A DNA stretch of 14,813 bases from Holosporales bacterium (GTDB taxonomy: Bacteria > Pseudomonadota > Alphaproteobacteria > RUG11792): assembly GCA_031286725.1 (NCBI GenBank), contig JAITTR010000098.1:1-14813 (forward strand). The letters run 5' to 3'. The position numbers and the translations under genes were made by a program. Below the pieces are notes generated by a model. It did no database searches. It saw only the letters and a list, made by a program, of their open reading frames with translations, and had not been told where the DNA came from. Below, piece after piece: positions 7,915 through 14,813 of this stretch (positions within the stretch are counted from its first letter, which is position 1; each line of letters begins with the position of its first letter).

Positions 7915-7963
7915 GATTTGTCAAGGTAGAAAGCGAGCGTAGCCGAGCGAACCTTGACAAATC
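7915..7963. repeat. Inverted repeat with 13-bp perfect arms
   Basis: GATTTGTCAAGGT (7915-7927) and ACCTTGACAAATC (7951-7963) are perfect complements separated by 23 nt rich in GCGAGCG and CCGAGCG. The right arm contains TTGACA and runs into the neighbouring palindromic element. On the plus strand the right arm is followed by only four T residues, and on the minus strand there is no T run, so this is not a convincing intrinsic terminator. Confidence 0.7.
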
Positions 7964-8006
7964 TTTTGGGCGGATATGGTATACTTGAAAAGTACCATAT
8001 CCGCCC
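7957..8006. repeat. Dispersed palindromic element, copy 1 (after the RND pump gene)
   Basis: GGGCGGATATGGTA (7968-7981) pairs perfectly with TACCATATCCGCCC (7993-8006) around an 11-nt loop. Read on the minus strand, the hairpin begins 14 nt after the stop of the RND gene. The segment 7957-7984 shares its core with 12607-12635: ACAAATCTT, two differing bases, GGGCGGATA, a one-base gap, then TGGTATA. No T run follows the stem on either strand, so it resembles a REP-like or 3'-processing element more than an intrinsic terminator. TGGTATACT inside it looks like an extended -10 on the plus strand. Confidence 0.75.
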
Positions 8007-8020
8007 CCCGAAGAAGAGTT

Positions 8021-11000
8021 CTAATTTTCTGCTTGGGCTTTTTTGCGTTTAATTTTCTTCAATTTGCCTTTAGCGACATAAGTGTAAAACACGGGGACAA
8101 TAAAGATAGTAAACAACGTTCCAATCGTCATGCCTCCGGCGATAACGGCTCCAAGCGGTATTCTTATTTCTCTTCCCGCGCCTCGCGCAAACGCAAGAGG
8201 AAGAGCGCCTAGAACCATAGCAAATGTAGTCATTAAAATTGGTCTTAATCTTCGATTGGCAGCTTCTTTTACGGCTTGCTCGCAGGTTTTTCCTTTTTCC
8301 ACAATCTTATTTGCGAAATCTACGATCAAAATTCCGTGTTTTGTTATAAGACCTATTAAAGTCAGAAATCCTATATTTGAAAACATATTGATAGTTCCGT
8401 TTTGTAGACAAGATAAAGTCAAAACTCCTCCGACTAAGGTCAAAGGAACGGTTAACATTATTATGAATGGGTCTTTCCAACTTTCAAACTGAGCAGCCAT
8501 AACAAGATATATAAAGCTCAAAGCCAACATAAAGACTAAGAACATTGCGTTAGATTCCGTCAAGAAACGCTTGGTTTCTCCTATGAAATCAATAAAAACG
8601 TCATCGGGTAAAGTTTTCTTCGCTAAATCTCTTATAACTTCAATAGATTCTCCAAGAGACGAACTATTTGACAAAATGCCAATTACCGTATTTGCCCTTG
8701 TTCTATTATACCTTTGAATCGAAACGGGGCCGGATCTTGCGTGAATATTTATTAATTCGGCCAACGGAACTAAAACTTCTTCTCTATCTGTTATAGATTT
8801 TACGTATATGTCAGTTATTTGATCTGGAGAGCGTTTATAATTCTCGTCTATTTCTACCTTAACGTCATACATTTTATTGTCTTTTTTAAACTTAGTGGCA
8901 ATTTTACCTTGCATCAGCCCAGCAATAGTATCCGAAATTATTTTAGTTTCCACGTTAAGAGCAGTAGCTTTGTCTCGTAAAATTTCGATCATATAATCTT
9001 CCGCTTCGTTTTTCGTTGAGGATCGAATGTTTTGAACAATTCCGCTGGCGTAAATTTCTTTTATCAAATTTCCCGAGATTTCCCTAAGTTCTCTATGAGA
9101 TTTGTTTCCTCGAACGACAAAAGTCACCATTTGGGAACTATCGTCGCCGCCTCGACCGGAGCTAAATTTTACGTCAATTCCGGCAACTGCTGCCGCTCGA
9201 ATTTCTATATCTTTTAAAATTTCCTCTGTCGATCTTTTGCAATTTTCTTTTAATAAAACAAAACCTTCAAAAGTTGGATTGGTGATAGCGTAATGTCTAG
9301 TTTCAACTTCAGGAAATTGGCCTATTATTTCATCGATAGCGTCGACATACTTCTGAGTAAATTCTAAAGTTGACGTTTGCGGAGCGTGACCGTCATATCC
9401 AAACATATTCATATCCTGAGCTGGAAATTGTTCGCTTGGCATGAAATAATAAACAAGATAACCAAAAGCGGAAAAAACGATAGCACTAATCGCCGCAGCT
9501 CTTCTATTTTTCAGAGTTTTGTCTAAAAGCTTTGAATATTGTTCTTCGACTTTTTTTATTAAGCCAGACGCGTCGAATTTTTCCATGAAAGAATGCCACA
9601 ATATAATGTATTTATTTTTGGATTTCGGTTTATCTTTTTCCACAAGCGTTCTTGAACACATCATAGGCGAAAGAGTTAAAGCAATGAACCCAGACAATAA
9701 AACAGCCCCGGCCAACGTTATTGAGAACTCTTTTAAATACTTCCCCGTCAATCCCTGCGCAAGAGCCACAGGGGCGTAAACTGCACATAGAGTCAAAGTC
9801 ATGGCTATTACTGCGAAGCTAACTTCTTTTGTTCCTTCTATTGCGGCTTTTACTGGAGAAAAACCCTTTTCTATATATTTATATATGTTTTCTAGTATGA
9901 CAATTGCGTCGTCAACAACTAAACCTATCGCCAAAACCATACTCATCAACGTCATGTTGTTCAAGCTAAACCCGCATAAATACATAATAAACAAAGCCCC
10001 GATTAAAGAAATCGGAACGGTTATAAGCGGAATAAGAGCGGCTCGAAACGACCTTAAAAAGACGAAAACAACAAGAACAACAAGCAATACAGACTCTAAA
10101 ATAGTGCTATAAACTTCGTTTAAAGCCCTTTCTATAAATGTGGTGCTATCATACGCTAAACAAAACTTTATATCCGCAGGAACTTGTTTTTGTAATTCGT
10201 CAAACTTCGCTTTTATGCCTCTTGCAACCTGAATAGGATTTGCGGAAGATTGAGAAATAACGGCCAAGCTAACGACTTTTTCTCCGTTAAACCTTGATAT
10301 AACTTTTTTGTCGCTTTTATCTAATTTCGCCTCGCCGATATCTCTTAATTTAACGATATTCTTCGATTTGTTAACGATAGGAATATTCTCGAATTCTTCT
10401 GCGCTTTGAACGTCCGCAACAGTCGTAACAACATATTCTCTATCTTTGTTTACTATCTTTCCGGCTGGACTTTCGACGTTTTGTCTATATAAAGCGTTAA
10501 CGACATCTAAGACGGTAAGTTTATAAAATGCCATTTTTTGAGGATCAAGAGAAATTGTCATTTGATAATCTCCGGATCCGTAAGTATCAACGCGAGCGAC
10601 TCCCGGGACGGCTTCTAAATTGTGGCTTATTTCGTTTTTAGCGTAAGTAAACAAATCGCTATCTTTTACCGTTTTGCTAACAAGAGCCAAAGTCACAATC
10701 GGTTTTTCGTTAGATCCTGCTCTTGTTAAAATCGGCTCTTGAGCGGCATCTGGAAATTTATCGGCCCATTTGCTCAATCTATCTCGAATATCGTTTGTGG
10801 CAGATTCCAAATCCCTTCCTTCGGCAATTTCCATAGAGACTTCGCTAGTCTCGTTATCGCTTTTAGACTCAATAGTTTCTATTCCCTCAATGCCGGCAAC
10901 GGCTTCTTCAACGATTCTAGTCACCTGATTTTCCATAATTTCAGGACCTGATCCATAATAGTTTATTTTTACGGTTACATGATTTTTAGTCATTTTGGGA

Positions 11001-11110
11001 TATTGTCTGATCGGAAGCTCAGATCCGGTAACTAATCCTAACAAAACGACGACAAGAGTCAAAACCCAAGCGAAAACTGGCCTTCTTATACAAACCTCAG
11101 ATAATTTCAT
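8021..11110 (-). CDS. RND-family (HAE1-type) proton-driven efflux pump, inner-membrane subunit
   Basis: This is an AcrB/MexB-like proton antiporter that moves hydrophobic or amphiphilic compounds from the periplasm and inner membrane into a tripartite exit channel. It starts MKLSEVCIRRPVFAWVLTL with TM1 at about 11-29, followed by a large periplasmic loop (about 30-335). TM2-TM6 lie at about 338-485 and include the proton-relay pair Asp400-Asp401 in GLVVDDAIVILEN. TM7 is near 537-556, then a second periplasmic loop. The last TM bundle begins near 855 and contains Lys923 in GLITKHGILIVDFAN, the equivalent of the AcrB relay lysine. The 1029 residues match the family. A basic tail, KGKLKKIKRKK, closes the protein. 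The ATG overlaps the fusion-protein stop as ATGA. Substrate range cannot be read from sequence, and no outer-membrane channel gene is adjacent. Confidence 0.95.
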   Translation of the reverse strand: MKLSEVCIRRPVFAWVLTLVVVLLGLVTGSELPIRQYPKMTKNHVTVKINYYGSGPEIMENQVTRIVEEAVAGIEGIETIESKSDNETSEVSMEIAEGRDLESATNDIRDRLSKWADKFPDAAQEPILTRAGSNEKPIVTLALVSKTVKDSDLFTYAKNEISHNLEAVPGVARVDTYGSGDYQMTISLDPQKMAFYKLTVLDVVNALYRQNVESPAGKIVNKDREYVVTTVADVQSAEEFENIPIVNKSKNIVKLRDIGEAKLDKSDKKVISRFNGEKVVSLAVISQSSANPIQVARGIKAKFDELQKQVPADIKFCLAYDSTTFIERALNEVYSTILESVLLVVLVVFVFLRSFRAALIPLITVPISLIGALFIMYLCGFSLNNMTLMSMVLAIGLVVDDAIVILENIYKYIEKGFSPVKAAIEGTKEVSFAVIAMTLTLCAVYAPVALAQGLTGKYLKEFSITLAGAVLLSGFIALTLSPMMCSRTLVEKDKPKSKNKYIILWHSFMEKFDASGLIKKVEEQYSKLLDKTLKNRRAAAISAIVFSAFGYLVYYFMPSEQFPAQDMNMFGYDGHAPQTSTLEFTQKYVDAIDEIIGQFPEVETRHYAITNPTFEGFVLLKENCKRSTEEILKDIEIRAAAVAGIDVKFSSGRGGDDSSQMVTFVVRGNKSHRELREISGNLIKEIYASGIVQNIRSSTKNEAEDYMIEILRDKATALNVETKIISDTIAGLMQGKIATKFKKDNKMYDVKVEIDENYKRSPDQITDIYVKSITDREEVLVPLAELINIHARSGPVSIQRYNRTRANTVIGILSNSSSLGESIEVIRDLAKKTLPDDVFIDFIGETKRFLTESNAMFLVFMLALSFIYLVMAAQFESWKDPFIIMLTVPLTLVGGVLTLSCLQNGTINMFSNIGFLTLIGLITKHGILIVDFANKIVEKGKTCEQAVKEAANRRLRPILMTTFAMVLGALPLAFARGAGREIRIPLGAVIAGGMTIGTLFTIFIVPVFYTYVAKGKLKKIKRKKAQAEN

Positions 11111-12480
11111 TCAGTCTTCTCCTCGCTTTTTTCAGACGATTCTTCTTTTTTGGATTCTTTATTTTCGTCTGTTTTATCTTCCTCCGGTTCTTCTTTCTCC
11201 ACAGAATCGTTATTTTCATCGGAAGATTTATCTTCAGCGGTAAAGTCTTTTATATCGGATTCCGATTTGGTTTCATATTTCTCCATCGCCTCTTTATTAA
11301 GTATTTTTGTCTCTACCCCATCGGTTAATTTCAATTGGCCGGCGACAACGACAATCTCGTCTTCTTTTAATCCTGCAATAATCTCGACCCCATTTACGTC
11401 TCTCGCCCCCGTTAAAACTCTTTTTCTATAAGCCCTGTCTTTTTCGTCAATAATCCAAACGAATTCTATTGCTCCTTCTCTATCCAAAGCGTCTTCGTCA
11501 ACAAGGATTACGTCGCTTTTTTCCCCGGTGATTAATTTCACGTTAGAAAGCATGCCATGTTTCAAAGCTTCGCTTTGATTGGGAATAACCGCGCGAACCA
11601 AGATACTGTGATTTTTTACGTCAACTTCGGAATCTATAGCGTCAACTGTTCCCGAAAACACCCTATTCTTGAACGTGTCTACGGTTATTTCGACGTTTTG
11701 TCCAACGGCAATGTCTTCTATATACTTAACGGGCACCATAAACTCGGCTTTTACTACAGAGTTATCTACGATATTAACTAGCTCAGTATGTTGTTGAACG
11801 ACGCTCCCCGTTGAAATTTTCATAATTCCAATCGTCCCGTTAAACGGAGCTTTTATAACCGTCTTCGATAAATGAAACACGGCGCCGTCAAGCTGAGCCT
11901 TTGATTCGTTCATTTGAGCCAAAGCCTCGTCATACGTTTTCCGAGCCCCGACTTTTTGATCGTAAAGTTTTTTCATGCGCTCAAATTCCGTTTTTCTCAA
12001 AGTGTATTGAGCTTCGAATCTTTCTTTTTCAGACCTATAATATTCGTCCTCAAAAACTATCAGATCGTCTCCTTTTTTAACTCTAGAGCCTTCCGTAAAT
12101 TTTATTTCCTTGATCTTTGCGCTTGGAATTTCGACTTTTAATAAAACCTCGTCGTTAGCTTTTAAACTGCCAATAGACTTTACTTCTCGAAGAGTTGTCC
12201 CCGTAATTACTTTCTTCGCCTCCACTCCAACGACTCTTCCTCTAAGAGTATCCATAAGATTCTCGTCAGATTGCAAAACCACTCGACAAGCGCCGCGTAC
12301 CACAGGCTTTAAAGAATGATACAAAACAAAAACAACAAGAAAAGACGCCAAAAGAATTATAATTTGCGTTTTAAGAGCTCCTGCATTATCATTCAAAAAC
12401 TTTTTTTTATTTTCTGAAAAAACAAAATCTTTCCAAAAAGCAAAACATGATATTGCCCTCTCAAATATTTTTTTAATCAT
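11107..12480 (-). CDS. Periplasmic adaptor (membrane-fusion protein) of the RND efflux pump
   Basis: Adaptors of the AcrA/HlyD type link an RND pump to an outer-membrane channel. After an N-terminal cytoplasmic stretch of about 37 residues, a membrane anchor lies at about 38-56. The first lipoyl half-motif is near 118-145 (EIPSAKIKEIKFTEGSRVKKGD), followed by a short helical hairpin at about 148-205. The second lipoyl half is near 208-240 (IKAPFNGTIG, then ISTGSVVQQHTELVNI). The beta-barrel and membrane-proximal parts run to about 395. Many adaptors are lipoproteins; this one has no lipobox and is anchored by a helix. The C-terminal 50 or so residues are acidic and low in complexity: of the last 40, 18 are Asp or Glu, 8 Lys and 7 Ser. 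The ATG at 12480 lies about 27 nt from the predicted transcript start. It is the first gene of a two-gene operon with the pump. Confidence 0.93.
   Translation of the reverse strand: MIKKIFERAISCFAFWKDFVFSENKKKFLNDNAGALKTQIIILLASFLVVFVLYHSLKPVVRGACRVVLQSDENLMDTLRGRVVGVEAKKVITGTTLREVKSIGSLKANDEVLLKVEIPSAKIKEIKFTEGSRVKKGDDLIVFEDEYYRSEKERFEAQYTLRKTEFERMKKLYDQKVGARKTYDEALAQMNESKAQLDGAVFHLSKTVIKAPFNGTIGIMKISTGSVVQQHTELVNIVDNSVVKAEFMVPVKYIEDIAVGQNVEITVDTFKNRVFSGTVDAIDSEVDVKNHSILVRAVIPNQSEALKHGMLSNVKLITGEKSDVILVDEDALDREGAIEFVWIIDEKDRAYRKRVLTGARDVNGVEIIAGLKEDEIVVVAGQLKLTDGVETKILNKEAMEKYETKSESDIKDFTAEDKSSDENNDSVEKEEPEEDKTDENKESKKEESSEKSEEKTE
11119..11124 (-). promoter_or_regulatory. Ribosome binding site of the RND gene, inside the end of the fusion-protein gene
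   Basis: GAGGAG lies 8 nt before the RND ATG and is formed by Glu codons of the preceding gene's acidic tail (Ser-Glu-Glu-Lys near its C-terminus). With the ATGA stop/start overlap it indicates coupled translation of the two pump subunits. Confidence 0.75.
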
Positions 12481-12513
12481 ACGGCAACGTTATTCTCTTA
12501 CGTAATATTATTC

Positions 12514-12542
12514 ATTATAGCGCATCTCCGCCTAAAATTCAA
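12514..12542 (-). promoter_or_regulatory. Sigma70-type promoter of the adaptor-RND operon
   Basis: On the minus strand TTGAAT (12542-12537) and a perfect TATAAT (12519-12514) are separated by exactly 17 nt. The predicted start near 12507 leaves a leader of about 27 nt before the adaptor ATG. No operator palindrome or divergent TetR/MarR-type regulator gene is visible next to it. Confidence 0.75.
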
Positions 12543-12606
12543 TTTCTTTAAAAACCCTCTATATATAATAAAGCAGTAATTTTATATATCTTGTTCGGAA
12601 AAGAAT

Positions 12607-12659
12607 ACAAATCTTCAGGGCGGATAATGGTATAATTTTCCTATGTCGTATCCGCTCCC
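12607..12659. repeat. Dispersed palindromic element, copy 2 (after the DegP-like gene)
   Basis: This is the second copy of the element at 7957-8006. GCGGATA (12620-12626) pairs with TATCCGC (12649-12655), and flanking GG and CC extend the stem past a one-base bulge. Read on the minus strand it begins 15 nt after the protease stop, nearly the same spacing as copy 1. The inner arms have diverged so the stem is shorter. TGGTATAAT (12628-12636) is an extended -10 match on the plus strand, though no good -35 lies upstream of it. Confidence 0.65.
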
Positions 12660-12674
12660 ATATAAAAACTTCTT

Positions 12675-14186
12675 TTATTTCTGCGAGGGATTTTTAATAA
12701 GAGAAACATTCCATGATTTTTTCTCGCTATTAAATAAATACAAAGTCGCATCGGCAAATTCAGGATTATATTTAGTAATAACGCTATATTCTTGCGAATC
12801 TCCCGCGAGTTTAGCGAATTTTATTTTAAATACTTTCTTTTTAAACAAATCCGGAATTATTCTAATAAAGTCGTCCAAATCCATTATTCTTTTGCCATCA
12901 ATTTCGGTTATCTGGAAAATCCCATCGGAATAACGTTCGCTTGAAGAACCGGTAACTTCCATAAAAGGCGAACCTATTTCGCTGTCCGTTACGAATACTC
13001 CGTTTGTTACTTTGCCGCTATTTATTTTTAACTCGTCAGTTAACTCGAAGAAAGTAGCCCCGGCAAATGATAATAACTTAAACTTTTTCTTTACTGATAA
13101 TTCTTCGACGGGGACTTCAAATTCCTTTTTCTTCCCGTCTCTATACACGGTCATCCGTATAGGATTTCCTTGTTTCGAGTGAAGGATTTGATCAATATCC
13201 TTTAATCTTGGGCCAATAACTTCGTCTTCAACTTTCCAAATTATATCGCCAGCTTTTAGAGGGTTTTTCTCTTCGTTAAAGGCAGTCAATTTTTTGCTAA
13301 TATAGAGAATTTTATTATTCGAGTTAGGAAAATATTCTTCATACTCTTTAGCCATATCTTCAGGCAAAGATCCTGAATTTATTGCGTCTTGAATTGACGT
13401 ATAATTAATTATACATCCCGGAAAGTATCTTTTAAATTGTTTGCCAGATTTTATTGCCTCGATTACCGGAATCACATAGGAAATCGGAAGAGCGGCTCCC
13501 GAGACAAATTTCCCACCGTACAAAACGCCAATAACCTCTCCATCCGTATTAAATACCGGCGATCCGCTAGCCCCGGGAACCGTTAATCCCGAAAATTGAA
13601 AAGATTGCTCAGCCAAAGGCTTTAACCACAAAATGCTCTCTGTGTCAAAAACGTAGCCATTATAAGTTGAAAATTCATTTTTTATAGAATTTCCCATCGA
13701 ATACACGCTCGTATTCAACGTTATAGGTTTTTCAGAAAGTTTTAAAGCTATGCTGTATTGAGGTATATCTTTTTTATCTACGGATAATATAGCAAAATCA
13801 TAACAAGGATCAATATATTCCAATTTCGCTTCCGCGGTTCTGCCGTTGCCAAACTTTACCTCATATGAGCAAACGGCAAGCTCTCCGGCGACATGGGCAT
13901 TTGTCACTATTAATCCGCTTTCTAGATCTACGATAAACCCCGTGCCATGCCACATTTTATCGTTTACGTATTTGTCCAATATTACGTGAGCGTTCACTTT
14001 TATCGCGACGACGCCTTTTCTTATTGCGTTAAACAATTGCTTCTGGCTTAATTCTTTATGGGACTCGGATCCCAAGGAATAAAAACCTAGCGAATTCATA
14101 TCTTTCGATTCGGCGGCAAACGTATCAAAATTAGGAAACAAGTTAAGCGAATACGCCGTAACTAAAAATTTCTGGATTGTTTTCAA
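12675..14186 (-). CDS. DegP/HtrA-like trypsin-fold serine protease with two PDZ-like domains
   Basis: Proteases of this type degrade or refold damaged envelope proteins in the periplasm. The chymotrypsin-fold domain spans about 50-245 and the triad is visible: His98 in TNAHV, Asp130 in CYDFAIL and Ser207 in PGASGSPVF. WHGTGFIVD at 79-87 is the typical strand before the His. GEVIGVLYGG near 216-225 follows the Ser. A first PDZ-like domain lies at about 300-360 (core NPLKAGDIIWKVEDEVIG), and a second more diverged one at about 395-470 (FQITEIDGKRIMDLDDF). The N-terminus (KFLVTAYSL, then TFAAES) is compatible with a weak signal peptide. The start is TTG 14186: an in-frame TAA lies two codons upstream, and AGGA is 8 nt before it. 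At 503 residues it is near the usual DegP size. Orthology to DegP, DegQ or another clade is not settled by eye. Confidence 0.85.
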   Translation of the reverse strand: MKTIQKFLVTAYSLNLFPNFDTFAAESKDMNSLGFYSLGSESHKELSQKQLFNAIRKGVVAIKVNAHVILDKYVNDKMWHGTGFIVDLESGLIVTNAHVAGELAVCSYEVKFGNGRTAEAKLEYIDPCYDFAILSVDKKDIPQYSIALKLSEKPITLNTSVYSMGNSIKNEFSTYNGYVFDTESILWLKPLAEQSFQFSGLTVPGASGSPVFNTDGEVIGVLYGGKFVSGAALPISYVIPVIEAIKSGKQFKRYFPGCIINYTSIQDAINSGSLPEDMAKEYEEYFPNSNNKILYISKKLTAFNEEKNPLKAGDIIWKVEDEVIGPRLKDIDQILHSKQGNPIRMTVYRDGKKKEFEVPVEELSVKKKFKLLSFAGATFFELTDELKINSGKVTNGVFVTDSEIGSPFMEVTGSSSERYSDGIFQITEIDGKRIMDLDDFIRIIPDLFKKKVFKIKFAKLAGDSQEYSVITKYNPEFADATLYLFNSEKKSWNVSLIKNPSQK

Positions 14187-14813
14187 TTGTTATGTCCTAA
14201 TGCATAAACGCTATTAGCAGTCTACCATAACGCCATGATATTACGCAAGAGACACTCAAGAGTAATAACAGGAACAGGCATAATTGATGTTCAGAATCAT
14301 AAGGATATGAATAAAATAGTAAAGCGCAAGCGATTGTAGTAGGATAATTGCTGTAGCAGCACATGGTTTTAGTATGGTAATGGTTGTTTATGCCATCCTT
14401 TATTGCTGGATTGCGAGCGCATATACTGCTTCCCCATGTTTCCTGTAACTGGTTGTAATAATAGAATTATTCCTTCTTTACAAAAAGATCGGTTACTTGT
14501 TGTGATTGGTTACGTATTTTGGGTACTATAAGAAAGTGGGGCGAAACACGGCGGAATTTTAACGGAAGAGCGTCCTGTTATACAAAATAGACATGATATG
14601 AGGATTCTAAGAGTAGGCCATTTAGCTCTGTAAGAGGCGCAGTAGTTCGTTTTAAAGTCTTCGCAAGAAATATGCGCAAACGGGCTGCGCTTTACAAAAG
14701 AACTCTCAGGTTCCATGGAGCTTTTGGTCCGCTCTGGGGAGGGTATATATAGGGAGGCTTTGTATAAAGGCCTATGCGCATCTTGCATTGATTATCTTGT
14801 TTTAAGCGCTGAG
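14187..14813. other. Region with no supportable gene; possible decayed coding sequence
   Basis: Apart from the protease leader at its left edge, I see no intact gene, RNA gene or terminal inverted repeats here. The sequence looks less AT-rich than its surroundings. One plus-strand frame (codons starting at 14235, 14436, 14646) gives protein-like stretches: 34 codons from ATG 14235, 31 from ATG 14436 (MFPVTGCNNR), 33 codons at 14532-14630 (ESGAKHGGILTEERPVIQ) and 56 codons open to the window end at 14646-14813 (with MELLVRSGEGIYREALYKG from 14715). They are separated by stops such as those at 14337, 14529, 14631 and 14643. This could be a decayed gene, or the start of a real gene at 14715, or chance. 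I do not recognise the protein. Confidence 0.3.
14195..14198 (-). promoter_or_regulatory. Shine-Dalgarno site supporting the TTG start of the protease
   Basis: AGGA on the minus strand lies 8 nt before TTG 14186. An in-frame TAA just upstream excludes an earlier start, and the next in-frame ATG is at codon 30, after the possible signal peptide. Confidence 0.6.

Noticed and set aside
7928..7950. tRNA-like or small structured RNA in the GC-rich loop
   Set aside because: No T-loop GTTCGAATC-type motif or cloverleaf pairing is present; it is explained as the loop of the inverted repeat.
12643..12933. Plus-strand frame of 96 codons starting just after the extended -10 in element copy 2
   Set aside because: Apart from its first few codons it lies opposite the protease PDZ domain and reads as its antisense. 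No ribosome site precedes the ATG.
14510..14788. Minus-strand frame of 92 codons near the right edge
   Set aside because: The product is Ser-, Cys- and Pro-rich without any family pattern, no ribosome site precedes it, and the opposite strand looks at least as protein-like.
1..14813. rRNA, tRNA, CRISPR array, integrase or intact insertion sequence
   Set aside because: None was found on reading both strands; no transposase or recombinase motifs and no regularly spaced repeats are present.

Overview
The window reads as a piece of an AT-rich Gram-negative chromosome with tightly packed genes. KdsA (inner core of lipopolysaccharide), TamB, a tripartite-type RND efflux pair and a DegP-like periplasmic protease all imply an outer membrane. 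The PriA has a short N-terminal domain, and together with the AT-rich, compact layout this suggests a host-associated or streamlined alphaproteobacterium (Rickettsiales or Holosporales type). That placement is inference; no marker here fixes the taxonomy. No rRNA, tRNA, CRISPR array or intact insertion sequence was seen.

Region 1, positions 1-6361, minus strand: a gapless five-gene unit in the order rplU (L21), rpmA (L27), pepF (M3 oligoendopeptidase), tamB, priA. Junctions are 1 nt, 1 nt, a 20-nt overlap and a 19-nt overlap. A near-perfect sigma70-type promoter (TTGACA, 17-nt spacer, TATAAT) lies just upstream of rplU. priA starts at a TTG inside tamB and runs off the left edge of the window. 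obgE, which very often follows rpmA, is not in that place.

Region 2, positions 6362-8020: the divergent kdsA gene on the plus strand, then about 660 bp holding one possible small secreted basic protein on the minus strand (7569-7799) and several hairpin-forming sequences.

Region 3, positions 8021-12542, minus strand: a two-gene efflux operon. The membrane-fusion protein comes first and the RND pump second, joined by an ATGA overlap, with a good promoter upstream. No outer-membrane factor is adjacent. The fusion protein ends in an unusual acidic, Glu/Lys/Ser-rich tail.

Region 4, positions 12543-14813: a trypsin-fold protease with two PDZ-like domains (TTG start), then about 630 bp of sequence that looks different from the rest and has no gene I can support.

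The most unusual feature is a dispersed palindromic element found twice, each time 14-15 nt past the stop codon of a minus-strand envelope gene (RND pump and protease). It shares a core of about 28 bp that also resembles an extended -10 promoter when read on the plus strand. I see no defence system, biosynthetic cluster or other clearly new multi-gene system.
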